DNA of 64,000 nucleotides, from NCBI GenBank assembly GCA_928212115.1, contig CAKMRJ010000001.1, positions 190,301,588 to 190,365,587 of the forward strand, given 5' to 3'. This document shows positions 45,901 through 57,345 of this stretch, one piece after another. The position numbers and the translations under genes were made by a program. Origin of the DNA: Lactuca virosa (lineage: Eukaryota > Streptophyta > Magnoliopsida > Asterales > Asteraceae). The stretch's first letter is position 1. Each line of letters starts with the position of its first letter. The notes beneath the pieces are model-generated. The model did not search any database. It was not told the DNA's origin and saw only the letters and a list, made by a program, of their open reading frames with translations.

Positions 45901-46456
45901 CTGAGAGGCTTCAGCTTCGGTCCTGATGAGAGGCTTCGGATCCGAGGCCTCGGATGAGAGGCTTCGGTCCTGAATCTTCAGTTCCAGGTCCTTAAGGCTA
46001 TTTTACCCGTTTTTACCCCGTTTCAAGCGATTTTTGACCCGGTTAAGGGTCGATATGACCCAAATGATTACAAAAAGTTAAAGTAACTTTTGAGAGAGAT
46101 TTGGGAGAGATTTCAAATAGAAAGAGATAGAGTGAAAACGATTTAGAGAGGTTTCGTTTGTGATTAATTTGAGTGTCCGGCTTCACAACGCAAGGTTCGT
46201 AAACCCCGTTAAACCGTGTTTTAGTGTCGTACACACTCCCGATGAGTGTGCAATAATGTTTTATCGTTTTGGTTCAATGTTTACTTAGGAAATTCAACAC
46301 ACGAACTTTCCAAATGATGTTTCTCTCATTAAGATATTGCATTGTACAGTAATTACATAGTGTAAACCCTAATATACAAGGGTTAATTTAGTCGATTGGT
46401 TTTGACTTGTTGACTTTGTTTGACTTTGACTTGACTCAATTTTGACGGTTGTCACA
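42979..46456 (-). repeat. Element G 5' LTR (3,478 bp)
   Basis: It is nearly identical to the 3' LTR but has five copies of the 121-bp unit (43917-44500) instead of four. It has a 220-bp stretch (about 44516-44735) missing from the 3' LTR between TCAAC repeats, and it lacks about 65 bp present near 38240. The promoter would fire leftward through the leader and so antisense to the RKD-like gene. Confidence 0.92.
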
Positions 46457-46461
46457 GTGAT

Positions 46462-46841
46462 TCAGACTGTTTTGGTACGTTGGTATGAGTGATCGGTAGC
46501 CGATTGTCGGATTTTCTCTTGTGAGAACCAGAGGAGCAGTGAGTTATTAGGGTTTGATGTTGTAAAGCGAATATCATGGTGAACGCATGAGTGAGCGGTC
46601 TGGCAGCAGGCCAGGCCACTAGAGTTTCCCCGATTCTGGGAAGGTGAGAAAGGGGTATTTTAGCGTCAGAGGGACCGGTTTTGTTCCAAATTTGGAGTTC
46701 CTGGTCGGATCCAGGTATTCATGGAAAAAGATATCGTTTTGGTGTGAGAACCTCTCAGTGGTGCTTTTCGAGTGTTTGGTTTCTATCTATGTGGTTGAGG
46801 AGCGATTTCGAGGGCGAAAACTATTTCAAGTGGGGGAGAAT
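46462..46841 (+). other. Element F internal region, last part, and polypurine tract
   Basis: This is the continuation of F after insertion G. It is non-coding and ends in CAAGTGGGGGAGAA (46828-46841), the polypurine tract, directly before F's 3' LTR. Confidence 0.75.
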
Positions 46842-48311
46842 TGTAACATCCGGATATCCAGGCATGACAATTTGAGTATTTCTTTTTGAGTTATGAGGAG
46901 GGACTCGACGAGTTGAGGCGTAGACTCGTCGAGTAGGATCGCGTGTGCTGACTGGATTAATGAACGGACTCGATGAGTCGGAAAGGATGGACTCGACGAG
47001 TCCGTGCTGTGGATTGAAACCCTAATTCTCGGGGTCCGTGCCCTATTTAAAGGCCTTTATGGCCTCCAATTGCGGCCACTTCACCCCTGAGAAACCCTAG
47101 AGAGCAGAGAGATCGTTTGTGGTGCAAGAGGAAGGCTAATTCACCATTTCTTGTGTGTTTTAGCAAGAAGGAAGGAGGTAGAACAAGCTAAGCGGGTTGA
47201 GGAGCTTGGATCCACTTCTATTTTATCATAGGAAGCTGTTGGAGGTAACAATCTGTGCCATTCTCGTGTTTATAATGATTCTAGTGAAATTTAGGGTTTT
47301 CTTTATGCCTCTTTTAGTTGAATCTGGAGTATGTGAGGTCCCAAGACGAGATGGTTCATAGATCTGGACCTTAAGAGGTCCAGAGAGTCCTTACCACTCT
47401 GCTTTATGCCATACCTTTTGAGTTATGAGCCTAGGAGGCCATTTTAGTGGTTATTTCACCAAAAGAAGCTTTGGGTGTGTTGCATGTGTACCAAGATTCG
47501 ACTTTTACGTGATTATCATGCTTGGGAAGGTCAGATCTATAGACTAGAGAATCAGATCTGACCTTAGAAGGTCATTTGAGTATGAACATGCAAGCAACTC
47601 GCCAAGTTCATAAGTGGACTCGACGAGTCGAGTCAGGGTTGCCCCGCGATTCGTGACAGGAGGAACCCGTCGAGTGGAAGGATGACTCGACGAGCCAAGA
47701 GAGGCCAGAAGGATTTATAGGACCCGCATGGACTCGCCGAGTAGCCAGTGTGCACTCGACGAGTCGGGTCAAAGTTTGACCGTTGACTTTCGTTGACCTT
47801 AGGGTTCTGGTCAAGACTGATTCAAGAAAGTTCAGGGAGGGGTAGAATGGCCTTCTACCCAATCTTTAGAGATGAGACTATGAGAGAGTATTGATTGGGG
47901 ATGTTATTTGAATGATAGGAGGAGGCTAGGTCGGGATGATGAGCACGAGAGTTATCCGACTTCATTGAGGTGAGTCTTCTCACTATACTGTACCTGGAAG
48001 GGTGCCTATGTGTGACCGGAAGGTCTTGTATCTTATGAGATGTATGTGCTATATGTGGTTATGTGATATGTATGTGCTATGTATGTTATGTATGGTATGG
48101 ACCGGAAGGTCAAGATGATAAGGATCGGAAGGTCAAGATGACATGGACCGGAAGGTCAGGAGGTTACGGACCGGAAGGTCGATACGGGTAGGACCGGAAG
48201 GTCTACCGGGATTCAGGACGGAAGTCCCCTGAGACACTTGGATCAGAAGATCCCACAGAGTTATGGCCTGGAAAGGCGTATGTGTTGTATGTGGTATTTG
48301 GGGAACTCACT
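46842..48311 (+). repeat. Element F 3' LTR, first piece
   Basis: It starts TGTAACATCCGG and parallels the 5' LTR closely, including both ACTCG-N-CGAGT clusters and the GNRA-loop hairpins. It is broken by element H at the TCACT duplication (48307-48311). With the second piece the length is about 1,681 bp, equal to the 5' LTR. Confidence 0.92.
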
Positions 48312-49865
48312 TGTGACATCCGCCTAAAATGGATTCGGGTCAACCCAACCCAATTGGAAATTTAATAAACCCTACTCAAGATTACTTGACGCTAATAGGA
48401 TCAAAACCCATACAATACGATATAACTTGACGTTTAATAGTAACATAGTATTGTACAACGTTATAACTATAATCAAAGTAAATTATGATACCATATTAAA
48501 ATCAAATCAAAGTATAATACTCTAATTAAATTAAAAGAATCAAACTTGAATTCTCTAATTAAACTTCAAATCAAAGTAGATTGTTATAATCAAATAATAA
48601 CCTATCTTTTATAAAACTCCATTTTTATAAACTTTACATTAAATTTTATAAAACTCTATTTTTTATAAACTTTACATTAAATTTTATAAAACTCTATTTT
48701 TATAAACTTTACTTTAAATTTTATAAAACTCTTATATTAATTATGTAAAAGATGCTTGTGTTAGTGGGAAATTATGAAGACCACCAAAAGCAAAAAGATT
48801 ATTCCCATGGTCTCCCACTCACAACTCCCATCCACTTTCCTTTCCTTTTTCTCCCAACATATTATTCTCTTCACCACTTAAATTTTCTCTATTCTTTCTC
48901 TCACTCTCAATCTCGAAATTTCCTCCAAGAATACTCATATTCCATCCAAGAACAATCTATTATACTCAAATCTTCATCCCTCTTGAAGCATTCATCAAGG
49001 TTCTACGCCATTTTGACCCGAATCGTCTATCGTACGACACACGCATTTCGTTTTGGGACTAATGTGAGTAATCTACCCCATATTTTATAATTTTCAATAC
49101 TTTTGGGGTGTATCATGTGGTTCTAATATGTTCCAACTTCATTTTATTGTTTTATCACAATTGAGACATTGTTGGGACATTTATACGTGAGTCATTAATT
49201 GTATAACTATTGTTTGTTTACGCTACATGTACTTGTAGTGCATTATCATTTTTAGTCTAATCTCCATGACTATGCCCGTATTCTTGAGGTACGTTATGGA
49301 CAATAATAGCGCTATTGGGTTGACCACCCCGCCTTGGGACGCTAAGGTGATTGATCGCACGTGGTTGAGTGTGTATGATGATTAGATGCTCCATCCTATA
49401 TATATTTATATATATACATATGTATATATTATATATAGGATGAGGACTTATTGTTGTTGTTATCAATTGTTAATCAATTTTTGATTTATAAACCGTTATC
49501 TCAAATACAATTGTTTGGCGACTTCAAAAGAAAACAGATTTCAAATTATAAATGTTTCAACTTCACAATTTTCTCTACTAAAATTTGATTACTCACCAAC
49601 TCTCGTAGTTGACCTGTTTTTACCCATGATGCAGATTTGAAGAATGATGAATGATGAAAAATAGGTTGTGCCTTAGAAATCCACAAGACAATTTAAATTT
49701 GATGTAATAAATGTGGTTTGCATTTGTATTTGTACTTGTATGTTGTGGATCTTGTTTGCATACTTAGTACTTAATTGAATCTAATCACATTATAACCTAG
49801 TTGTCATGAGACTTTGAACAAGATATCACGCCTTGATCGATTCCGACAAGGATCGGGGTGTGACA
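48312..49865 (+). repeat. Element H 5' LTR (1,554 bp)
   Basis: An AT-rich block of short tandem units (TTTTATAAAACTCTATTTTT type, 48605-48735) precedes a 338-bp open frame of chance type. Near 49390 stands a long AT hairpin, CATCCTATATATA with its complement at the other arm; the 3' LTR copy keeps the arm with one wobble change. There is no GC-rich palindrome array, unlike the other LTR families here. Confidence 0.9.
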
Positions 49866-49868
49866 GAT

Positions 49869-49880
49869 TGGTATCAGAGC
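49869..49880 (+). other. Element H primer-binding site
   Basis: TGGTATCAGAGC three bases after the 5' LTR. Confidence 0.9.
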
Positions 49881-50689
49881 CCTTGACTATAGGGAATTAG
49901 GTTAATTGCCTTGACCTAGTCTATAGCCTCTAGGGTCCTCTCGTATGCTAGTTTATAAAATGCACACACAACTGTATGCAATTCGCACTTAGAAAATCCT
50001 AGGAATACCTTTGTGTGTTAATTGCTCCCTTATGTGCATACGTATTACTCCTGACACTTATATGTGTGCATACACTTGTGAATATTCTCCACTTTCTCTG
50101 ACAATCACACATACTCAAGTTGTTTAACAAAATGTATATACATATATGTATTCCTTAGAGCTCATAGGAAATTCAAAGTCATCCACTCTAGTTGGGTAGG
50201 ATCATAGTAATGGACGCGTAGTAACTGGAAGGGGGAGGTGCCGGTAGCCCGAAAGTCCTGACTAGGTAAGCATTCGTATACATCCCAATCAACCGAGGGA
50301 CCAGTTTGCTTATCTGGGGACCAAAGGCGAGAGTTCCCAAACCTATAGGCCAAAGCGCGTCATTCACATTACTTTTGAGCCATCAAAATACCCGACCTTA
50401 TCAAACGTATCCGAAAGGATACACTAAAAAATGGCCAACTCATTGGACTATTAAGTTCCCTAATGGGCCTAGAAGTGGGAAAGAAATGTGAAAACTTAGT
50501 TTTGTGGGGGCTCACGCAAGTGCTACATGTTTCACATTTAGTAACCATGGAAAGCCCAAAAGGTGCCCAACACTCCTAACCATGGACCAACAAGTGTTTT
50601 ACAATTATTTTACCCAACAATGTCAAAAAACTTTATTTCCATAATCATTTTACAAATAACTCACAAGTCCATATGCGTGTTTCTCGTAG

Positions 50690-53600
50690 ATGGCATTACG
50701 ACCCCCATACGTTGCTCGCAACAACAGAAGGCTAGCTGCCCTGGTCGCCAAGGAGGTAGCAAACGTCATCCCAACAATTGCAACCCAACTTCATTCTCTT
50801 CAGCCACAAGCTCCAGCAACAACTCCTCGTTGCTCGTTCAAGCACTTTCGTAACTGCAATCCGCCTTACTTCAAAGGCACCGATGGTGCCACCGCACTCC
50901 TCACATGGATTGAAGAAATGGAGAGTACTTTCATCCATAGCGAGTGTCCTGAGGACCTGATGGTCCGTCATGCTACAGGGTGCCTCCTAGGTCATGCTCT
51001 CACATGGTGGAACCTAGAAAAACGGGCAAAGGGAGAGGTTGTTGCCTTGGGAATGACCTGGTCAAAACTAAAAGAACGCATGATGGAGAAGTTCTGCCCT
51101 GACAGCGAATTGCAAACTCTCGAGGATGAATTCTGGAATCTAAAACAGGAGGGAGGCGACAACGCGACCTACACCAATAGATTCCATGATCTCTCGAGAC
51201 TCCTACCTCACATGGTTCAACCTATGAAAACTGCAATACGCCGCTACATCAAAGGGTTACCACGCCAGATCCGTGATTCGGTGACCAGCAGCAGGCCATC
51301 TACCCTAGAATCCGCCATTGAATTAGCAGGTCAACTCAACGAGGACAATGTGAACGATGGTGTCCTCCCACGCAAGGGTTCAAAGATGTCAACTGAAAAG
51401 TCAACCCCTGAGACCCCCCTAATTGTCAAGTCCGAGTCCTCCCACCGACATGACAAAAAGAAGCGGAAAAGTCATCACCACAACCATGCTGTTATTACCC
51501 CTGCTACTCCTATCACCCAAGTCACCCCACCAGCCCAACCAAATAAAAAGCCGTATACCGGACCTCACCCCCTCTGTAACCACTGTAACTATCACCATAT
51601 GACCACCAGCCAGTGTCGCCTCTGTACGAATTGTGGTCGCTATGGCCACTTGGCGGACACATGTCGTGCACCAAAAACTCAGCGACCACTCTATCTACCC
51701 TCAAATCAGCAAACACAAACCCGGTATCCAACTGGAACATGCTTCAACTGTGGTGACCCCACCCATTTCAAAAACACGTGTCCTAGGTTAGTCAATATCA
51801 TCAACACCCAAGCCCAGGCAAATCCAACAATGCAGGTTCCAGCTCCCAAAGGCCGAGCCTTTGTCATTATCGCAACCCAAGCAAAGACCGATAACAAGGT
51901 CGTAAATGGTACGTTTCTCATAAATAACTGCTACGCGTCAGTACTTTTTGATTCAGGTGCTGATAAAAGTTTTGTGTCTTTGGAATTTGAGCCCATACTT
52001 CACACACCTCGCACGATTCTTAATGAGTACTTTACCGTAGAAGTCGCCGATGGAAAATACGTTTCACTCAATGCAGTCATCCAAGATTGCACTTTTGATT
52101 TTTCCGGTCATAAATTTTCTGTCAATTTAGTTCCTATGGAACTTGGTAGCTTCGACATCATCGTAGGAATGGATTGGCTATCCCAAAACCATGCTGAAAT
52201 AGTATGTTACGATAAGTTCATTCGTATTCCTCTCGCTGACGGTCAAAGTCTTCGTATTTATGGCGAGACTCATTCGAAAAAGCTTAGTCTTATGTCATGT
52301 ACTCAAGCTCGATCATATCTACGAAAAGAATACATGGCTTTCTTAGCCCATGTGGTGGAAACAAAGGTCAAAGAAAAGAAGATTGAAGATATTCCGATAG
52401 TACGAGACTTTCCCGACATCTTTCCCGATGACGTATCTGGACTCCCTCCAGTACGTGAGCTAGAGTTCCGCATCGATCTTGTTCCTGAGGCTACTCCCAT
52501 AGCCAAGTCTCCATATCGGTTGGCTCCAACCGAGATGCAAGAACTGGCAAGTCAGCTCCAAGAACTAACCGATAAGGGATTTATCCGCCCTAGTACTTCA
52601 CCCTGGGGAGCCCCGGTTCTCTTCATCAAAAAGAAAGATGGTTCGTTTCGTATGTGTATCGATTATCGGGAGTTAAATAAATTAACCATCAAGAACCGAT
52701 ATCCGTTACCTCGGATCGACGACCTTTTTGATTAGCTTCAAGGAGCTTCATGCTTCTCAAAAATTGACCTTCGCTCGGGTTATCACCAACTTCGAGTACG
52801 GGAAGAAGACATCCCCAAAACCGCTTTCCGAACCCGCTATGGTCATTACGAGTTCACCGTTATGCCTTTCGGCCTAACAAATGCCCCTGCCGTATTCATG
52901 GACTTGATGAATCGGGTATTTAAACCTTATCTCGACCGTTTTGTTATCGTCTTTATTGATGACATCCTCATTTACTCCAAGACAAGGACAGAGCATGAAA
53001 GACACCTTCGCCTAACTCTCCAAACGTTGCAAGGAAATCGGCTCTACGCCAAATTTTCGAAATGCGAGTTTTGGTTAAATGAGGTACAATTCCTTTGTCA
53101 TATTGTAAGTGACAAGGGTATTTTAGTCGATCCCGCAAAAGTTGAAGCAGTCCAAAAATTGGAAAGCCCCCCGTACCCCCAAGGAAATTCGGTCCTTCCT
53201 TGGTTTAGCCGGCTATTACCGGCGTTTCATTTCAAATTTCTCAAAGATTGCTTTACCGCTTACTTCTCTCACTTGAAAGGGTACACCATTTGATTGGGGA
53301 CCTAAGCAGGAATACGCTTTCCAAACCCTTAAACAAAGTTTGTGTGACGCTCCGATTCTTACACTCCCTGAAGGATCCGAAGATTTCGTAGTATTCTGCG
53401 ATGCCTCCAATCTCGGTCTAGGTTGTGTTTTGATGCAAAGGGGAAAGGTTATAGCTTACGCATCACGACAACTCAAAATCCATGAAAGGAATTATACGAC
53501 TCATTATTTGGAGCTCGGTGCCGTGATTTTCGCTCTTAAAATTTGGAGGCATTACCTTTACGGCACTCAATGCGTAATTTTCACCGACCACAAGAGCTTG

Positions 53601-55223
53601 CAACATATTCTTAATCAAAAGGAACTCAATATGAGGCAAAGACGATGGGTCGAGCTCCTAAATGATTACGAGTGTGAAATACGCTATCATCCGGGCAAGG
53701 CAAACGTCGTAGCCGACGCGTTAAGCCGAAAAGAACATGCCCATGCGTTTCATCTAATATGTTCTCCTATCTTGTCCAATCTCAGGGACCGAATTCGAGG
53801 AGCCCAACACTCGACAATTACCGAAAATGACATGCCCACGGGAATTGATGGGGAGTTGGAAACCAAATCTGATGGTATCTTCTATTATCAAGATCGCATC
53901 TGGATCCCAGATCGTGACAATCTTCGCATATTCCTGATGGAAGAAATCCATAAAACCCGATATTCCATTCATCCGGGCACTGACAAGATGTATCATGGCC
54001 TGAGAACCAATTATTGGTGGTCGGGAATGAAAAAGGATATTGCTTTATTCGTGGCCAAATGTCTTACATGTTCCAGGGTCAAAGTAGAACATCAACGACC
54101 CTCTGGACTATTGGTCCAACCAGAAATCCCCAGGTGGAAATGGGAAGCGATCGCCATGGATTTCGTAACCAAACTTCCCCGTACCACAAAAGGACACGAC
54201 AGCATTTGGATAATCATTGATCGTTTGACCAAATCCGCTCATTTCCTTCCCATCCGGGAAAATTTCAAAGTTGAAAAACTTGCTCGGATTTACATCAACA
54301 AGATAGCTAGTCGGCATAGCATTCCTCTCAGCATCATTTCAGATCGTGATGGGAGATTTCTCTCTCGGTTTTGGCAATCACTTCAAACAGCCATGGGAAC
54401 CCGCCTCGATCTCAGTACCGCCTATCATCCTCAGACCGATGGTCAATCTGAGAGGACAATTCAAACACTCGAAGATATGTTGAGGGCGTGTGTCTTGGAT
54501 TTCGGAGGAAACTGGGACTCTCATTTACCGTTGGTGGAATTCTCCTATAATAACAGTTATCATTCTAGCATCAAGATGCCACCATTTGAGGCATTGTATG
54601 GCCGTAAATGCCGATCTCCTATTTGCTGGCATGAAATTGGTGAGTCCCACATGATTCGCGCAACAGTGGATTCTCCAATCGTTGGTCCCGAGCTTATCCA
54701 GGAAACAACCGACAAAATCACTCAAATTCGCGATAACCTTCTCGCAGCTCGTAGCCGACAAAAGAGTTATGCCGACAAGCGACGCAAACCGCTTGAATTT
54801 ACCCTGGGTGACATGGTCATGTTAAAAGTGTCCCCATGGAAAGGTGTGGTTCGATTTGGACGCAAGGGTAAATTGGCACCACGCTACGTAGGCCCGTTTA
54901 AGATCATAAAAAGGATCGGACCAGTAGCCTACGAGTTGGATCTACCAACAGAGCTTAAGAAAGTTCACCTAGTATTTCATATAGCCAACCTCAAGAAGTG
55001 TTTAGCAGACGAGAACCTTCATGTTCCTCTCGAGGATATCCAAATCGACGAGACAATGCAATTTACCGAGAAACCCTTGGAAATTGCCGACCGAAAGGAA
55101 AAGCAACTCAAAAGAAGTCGCATTCCCCTGGTTAAGGTCAGGTGGCAGTCGGCACGTGGACCTGAGTATACATGGGAGCGTGAGGATCATATGCGTACCA
55201 AATACCCACAACTTTTCTCTTAA
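50690..55223 (+). pseudogene. Element H gag-pol polyprotein, three lesions
   Basis: The first frame (50690-52735, 681 codons) contains Gag with CTNCGRYGHLADTC (about residue 312) and CFNCGDPTHFKNTC (351), aspartic protease with DSGAD (421), and the start of reverse transcriptase. A TAG at 52733 interrupts RT just after IDDLFD. RT continues (FIDDILIYSK near 52955) to a one-base insertion in an A run near 53154 and a TGA at 53274. The last frame (53340-55223) holds RNase H (CDASNLGLGCVL), the integrase zinc region, the catalytic core (D of MDFVTK near 273, D of SDRDGRF near 335, E of SERTIQ near 370), GPY/F and a C-terminal chromodomain (PEYTWERED). The order is that of a Tekay-like chromovirus. 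With only three lesions, it was lost recently. Confidence 0.92.
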
Positions 55224-55260
55224 GGTACTCTCTTCTTAAATTTCGGGACGAAATTTCCTA

Positions 55261-55273
55261 AAGTAGGGGAGAC
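55261..55273 (+). other. Element H polypurine tract
   Basis: AAGTAGGGGAGAC directly before the 3' LTR. Confidence 0.85.
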
Positions 55274-56813
55274 TGTGACATCCGCCTAAAATGGATTCGG
55301 GTCAACCCAACCCAATTGGAAATTTAATAAACCCTACTCAAGATTACTTGACGCTAATAGGATCAAAACCCATACAATACGATATAACTTGACGTTAATA
55401 GTAACATAGTATTGTACAACGTTATAACTATAATCAAAGTAAATTATGATACCATATTAAAATCAAATCAAAGTATAATGCTCTAATTAAATTAAAAGAA
55501 TCAAACTTGAATTCTCTAATTAAACTTCAAATCAAAGTAGATTGTTATAATCAAATAATAACCTATCTTTATAAAACTCCATTTTATAACTTTACATTAA
55601 ATTTTATAAAACTCTATTTTTTATAAACTTTACATTAAATTTTATAAAACTCTATTTTTTATAATCTTTACTTTAAATTTTATAAAACTCTTATATTAAT
55701 TATGTAAAAGATGCTTGTGTTAGTGGGAAATTATGAAGACCACCAAAAGCAAAAAGATTATTCCCATGGTCTCCCACTCACAACTCCCATCCACTTTCCT
55801 TTCCTTTTTCTCCCAACACATTATTCTCTTCACCACTTAAATTTTCTCTATTCTTTCTCTCACTCTCAATCTCGAAATTTCCTCCAAGAATACTCATATT
55901 CCATCCAAGAACAATCTATTATACTCAAATCTTCATCCCTCTTGAAGCATTCATCAAGGTTCTACGCCATTTTGACCCGAATCGTCTATCGTACGACACA
56001 CGCATTTCGTTTTGGGACTAATGTGAGTAATCTACCCCATATTTTAAATTTTTCAATACTTTTGGGGTGTATCATGTGGTTCTAATATGTTCCAACTTCA
56101 TTTTATTGTTTTATCACAATTGAGACATTGTTGGGACATTTATACGTGAGTCATTAATTGTATAACTATTGTTTGTTTACGCTACATGTACTTGTAGTGC
56201 ATTATCATTTTTAGTCTAATCTCCATGACTATGCCCGTATTCTTGAGGTACGTTATGGACAATAATAGCGCTATTGGGTTGACCACCCCGCCTTGGGACG
56301 CTAAGGTGATTGATCGCACGTGGTTGAGTGTGTATGATGATTAGATGCTCCATCCTATATATATTTATATATATACATATGTATATATAGGGTGAGGACT
56401 TATTGTTGTTGTTATCAATTGTTAATCAATTTTTGATTTATAAACCGTTATCTCAAATACAATTGTTTGGCGACTTCAAAAGAAAACAGATTTCAAATTA
56501 TAAATGTTTCAACTTCACAATTTTCTCTACTAAAATTTGATTACTCACCAACTCTCGTAGTTGACCTGTTTTTACCCATGATGCAGATTTGAAGAATGAA
56601 GAATGATGAAAAATAGGTTGTGCCTTAGAAATCCACAAGACATTTAAATTGATGTAATAAATGGGTTGCATTTGTATTTGTACTTGTATGTTGTGGATCT
56701 TGTTTGCATACTTAGTACTTAATTGAATCTAATCACATTATAACCTAGTTGTCATGAGACTTTGAACAATATATCACGCCTTGATCGATTCCGACAAGGA
56801 TCGGGGTGTGACA
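55274..56813 (+). repeat. Element H 3' LTR (1,540 bp)
   Basis: A near-identical partner of the 5' LTR. The first difference seen is a one-base indel in a run near 55390, and a short deletion lies in the AT hairpin near 56385. Confidence 0.95.
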
Positions 56814-57029
56814 TCACTAAGCATTTATGCTTACAGTTGTTGTGTTATGTGTTTCAGGTACTAGCAAGGATCGCGGGAAGGCGTCGGCATGGTCTGTACA
56901 CACTGATGAAGATTTATGTACTTGAGATTCTGGAGTTGTTCATTGAGATATTATGTGATACAATGGGTTTTGTTATGAATGAATTATGTTTTAAAAATGA
57001 AAAACTGTTTGAAAATTTACATTGTTACA
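56814..57029 (+). repeat. Element F 3' LTR, second piece
   Basis: It resumes TCACTAAGCATTTATGC exactly where the first piece stopped and ends ATTGTTACA at the CCTAT duplication of F. Confidence 0.92.
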
Positions 57030-57345
57030 CCTATATGCTCACCAGGATCCCAAGCCTGACCCACTCAGCTTTTTATGATTACAGGTAGTGGACCCCGAGC
57101 ATAGTCGGAGGATGATGAGATATTTTTTGGATTATAGGCCAGTAGTTATAAATAACTGTTGTAAGGCTTATAATGTCTTGTTTATGCTTTTGATCTGTAA
57201 ATAACTGTTGTAAGGCTTATAACTTTTATCATGTTTTGTTTTGGAAACCAATTCCGCAACATCTTTTAAAAGGATTTCTCTGATTTTATTTTAAAAGCAT
57301 AAATTAAATCGGTCTTTTTTGGCCGAGAAATTAGGGGATGTCACA
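57030..57345 (+). repeat. Element D 3' LTR, third piece
   Basis: It continues CCTATATGCTCACCAGG as in the 5' LTR and ends GGGGATGTCACA. It has lost about 90 bp and carries a short local duplication (TAAATAACTGTTGTAAGGC appears twice). It lacks insertion I and so shows I's empty site. Confidence 0.9.

Larger units (their letters stand above)
36254..46456 (-). mobile_element. Element G: LTR retrotransposon carrying an RKD-like gene
   Basis: The element is bounded by LTRs of 3,197 bp (36254-39450) and 3,478 bp (42979-46456) and a perfect GTGAT target duplication (36249-36253, 46457-46461). Reading the minus strand: 5' LTR, tRNA-Met primer-binding site (42964-42975), non-coding leader, foreign segment with the RKD-like gene on the opposite strand, the last about 80 codons of pol with a chromodomain, polypurine tract, 3' LTR. 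Almost all of gag-pol is gone, so it needed enzymes from elsewhere to move. The duplication at its outer ends shows the complete structure integrated together. Confidence 0.9.
48312..56813 (+). mobile_element. Element H: young near-intact Ty3/gypsy chromovirus (8.5 kb)
   Basis: The LTRs 48312-49865 and 55274-56813 start TGTGACATCC and end GGGGTGTGACA. The TCACT target duplication (48307-48311, 56814-56818) is perfect. The LTRs differ only by a few substitutions and small indels in the stretches I compared, so the insertion is recent. H is one of the two last insertions in the nest and is the only element here with an almost complete coding region. Confidence 0.95.
30624..57029 (+). mobile_element. 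Element F: large non-autonomous LTR retrotransposon (LARD type)
   Basis: The ends are TATAACATCC (decayed TGTAACATCC) and ATTGTTACA, with a perfect CCTAT target duplication at 30619-30623 and 57030-57034. The two LTRs are about 1,680 bp each once insertion H is removed. The internal region (32304-36253 plus 46462-46841, about 4.3 kb) has primer-binding site and polypurine tract but no protease, RT or integrase, only a 39-codon gag-like start. Such elements depend on enzymes from an autonomous relative. Insertions G and H account for the remaining length. Confidence 0.88.
17268..57345 (+). mobile_element. Element D: Ty3/gypsy chromovirus, swollen by nested insertions
   Basis: The ends are TGTAACGCCCG and GGGATGTCACA, with a perfect GTAAA target duplication at 17263-17267 and 57346-57350. 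D's own parts are a 5' LTR (17268-21855, holding solo LTR I), primer-binding site, decayed gag-pol (22224-26767), polypurine tract and a 3' LTR in pieces (26803-27317, 30136-30623, 57030-57345). The rest is later insertions E, F, G and H. The 3' LTR lacks roughly 1 kb that the 5' LTR has. Confidence 0.9.

Noticed and set aside
48752..49090. 112-codon ORF in H's LTR (also seen in the 3' LTR, 55711-56085)
   Set aside because: It lies in LTR leader sequence; the Ser/Phe-rich translation reflects CT-rich DNA, and the two copies are present only because LTRs are duplicated.
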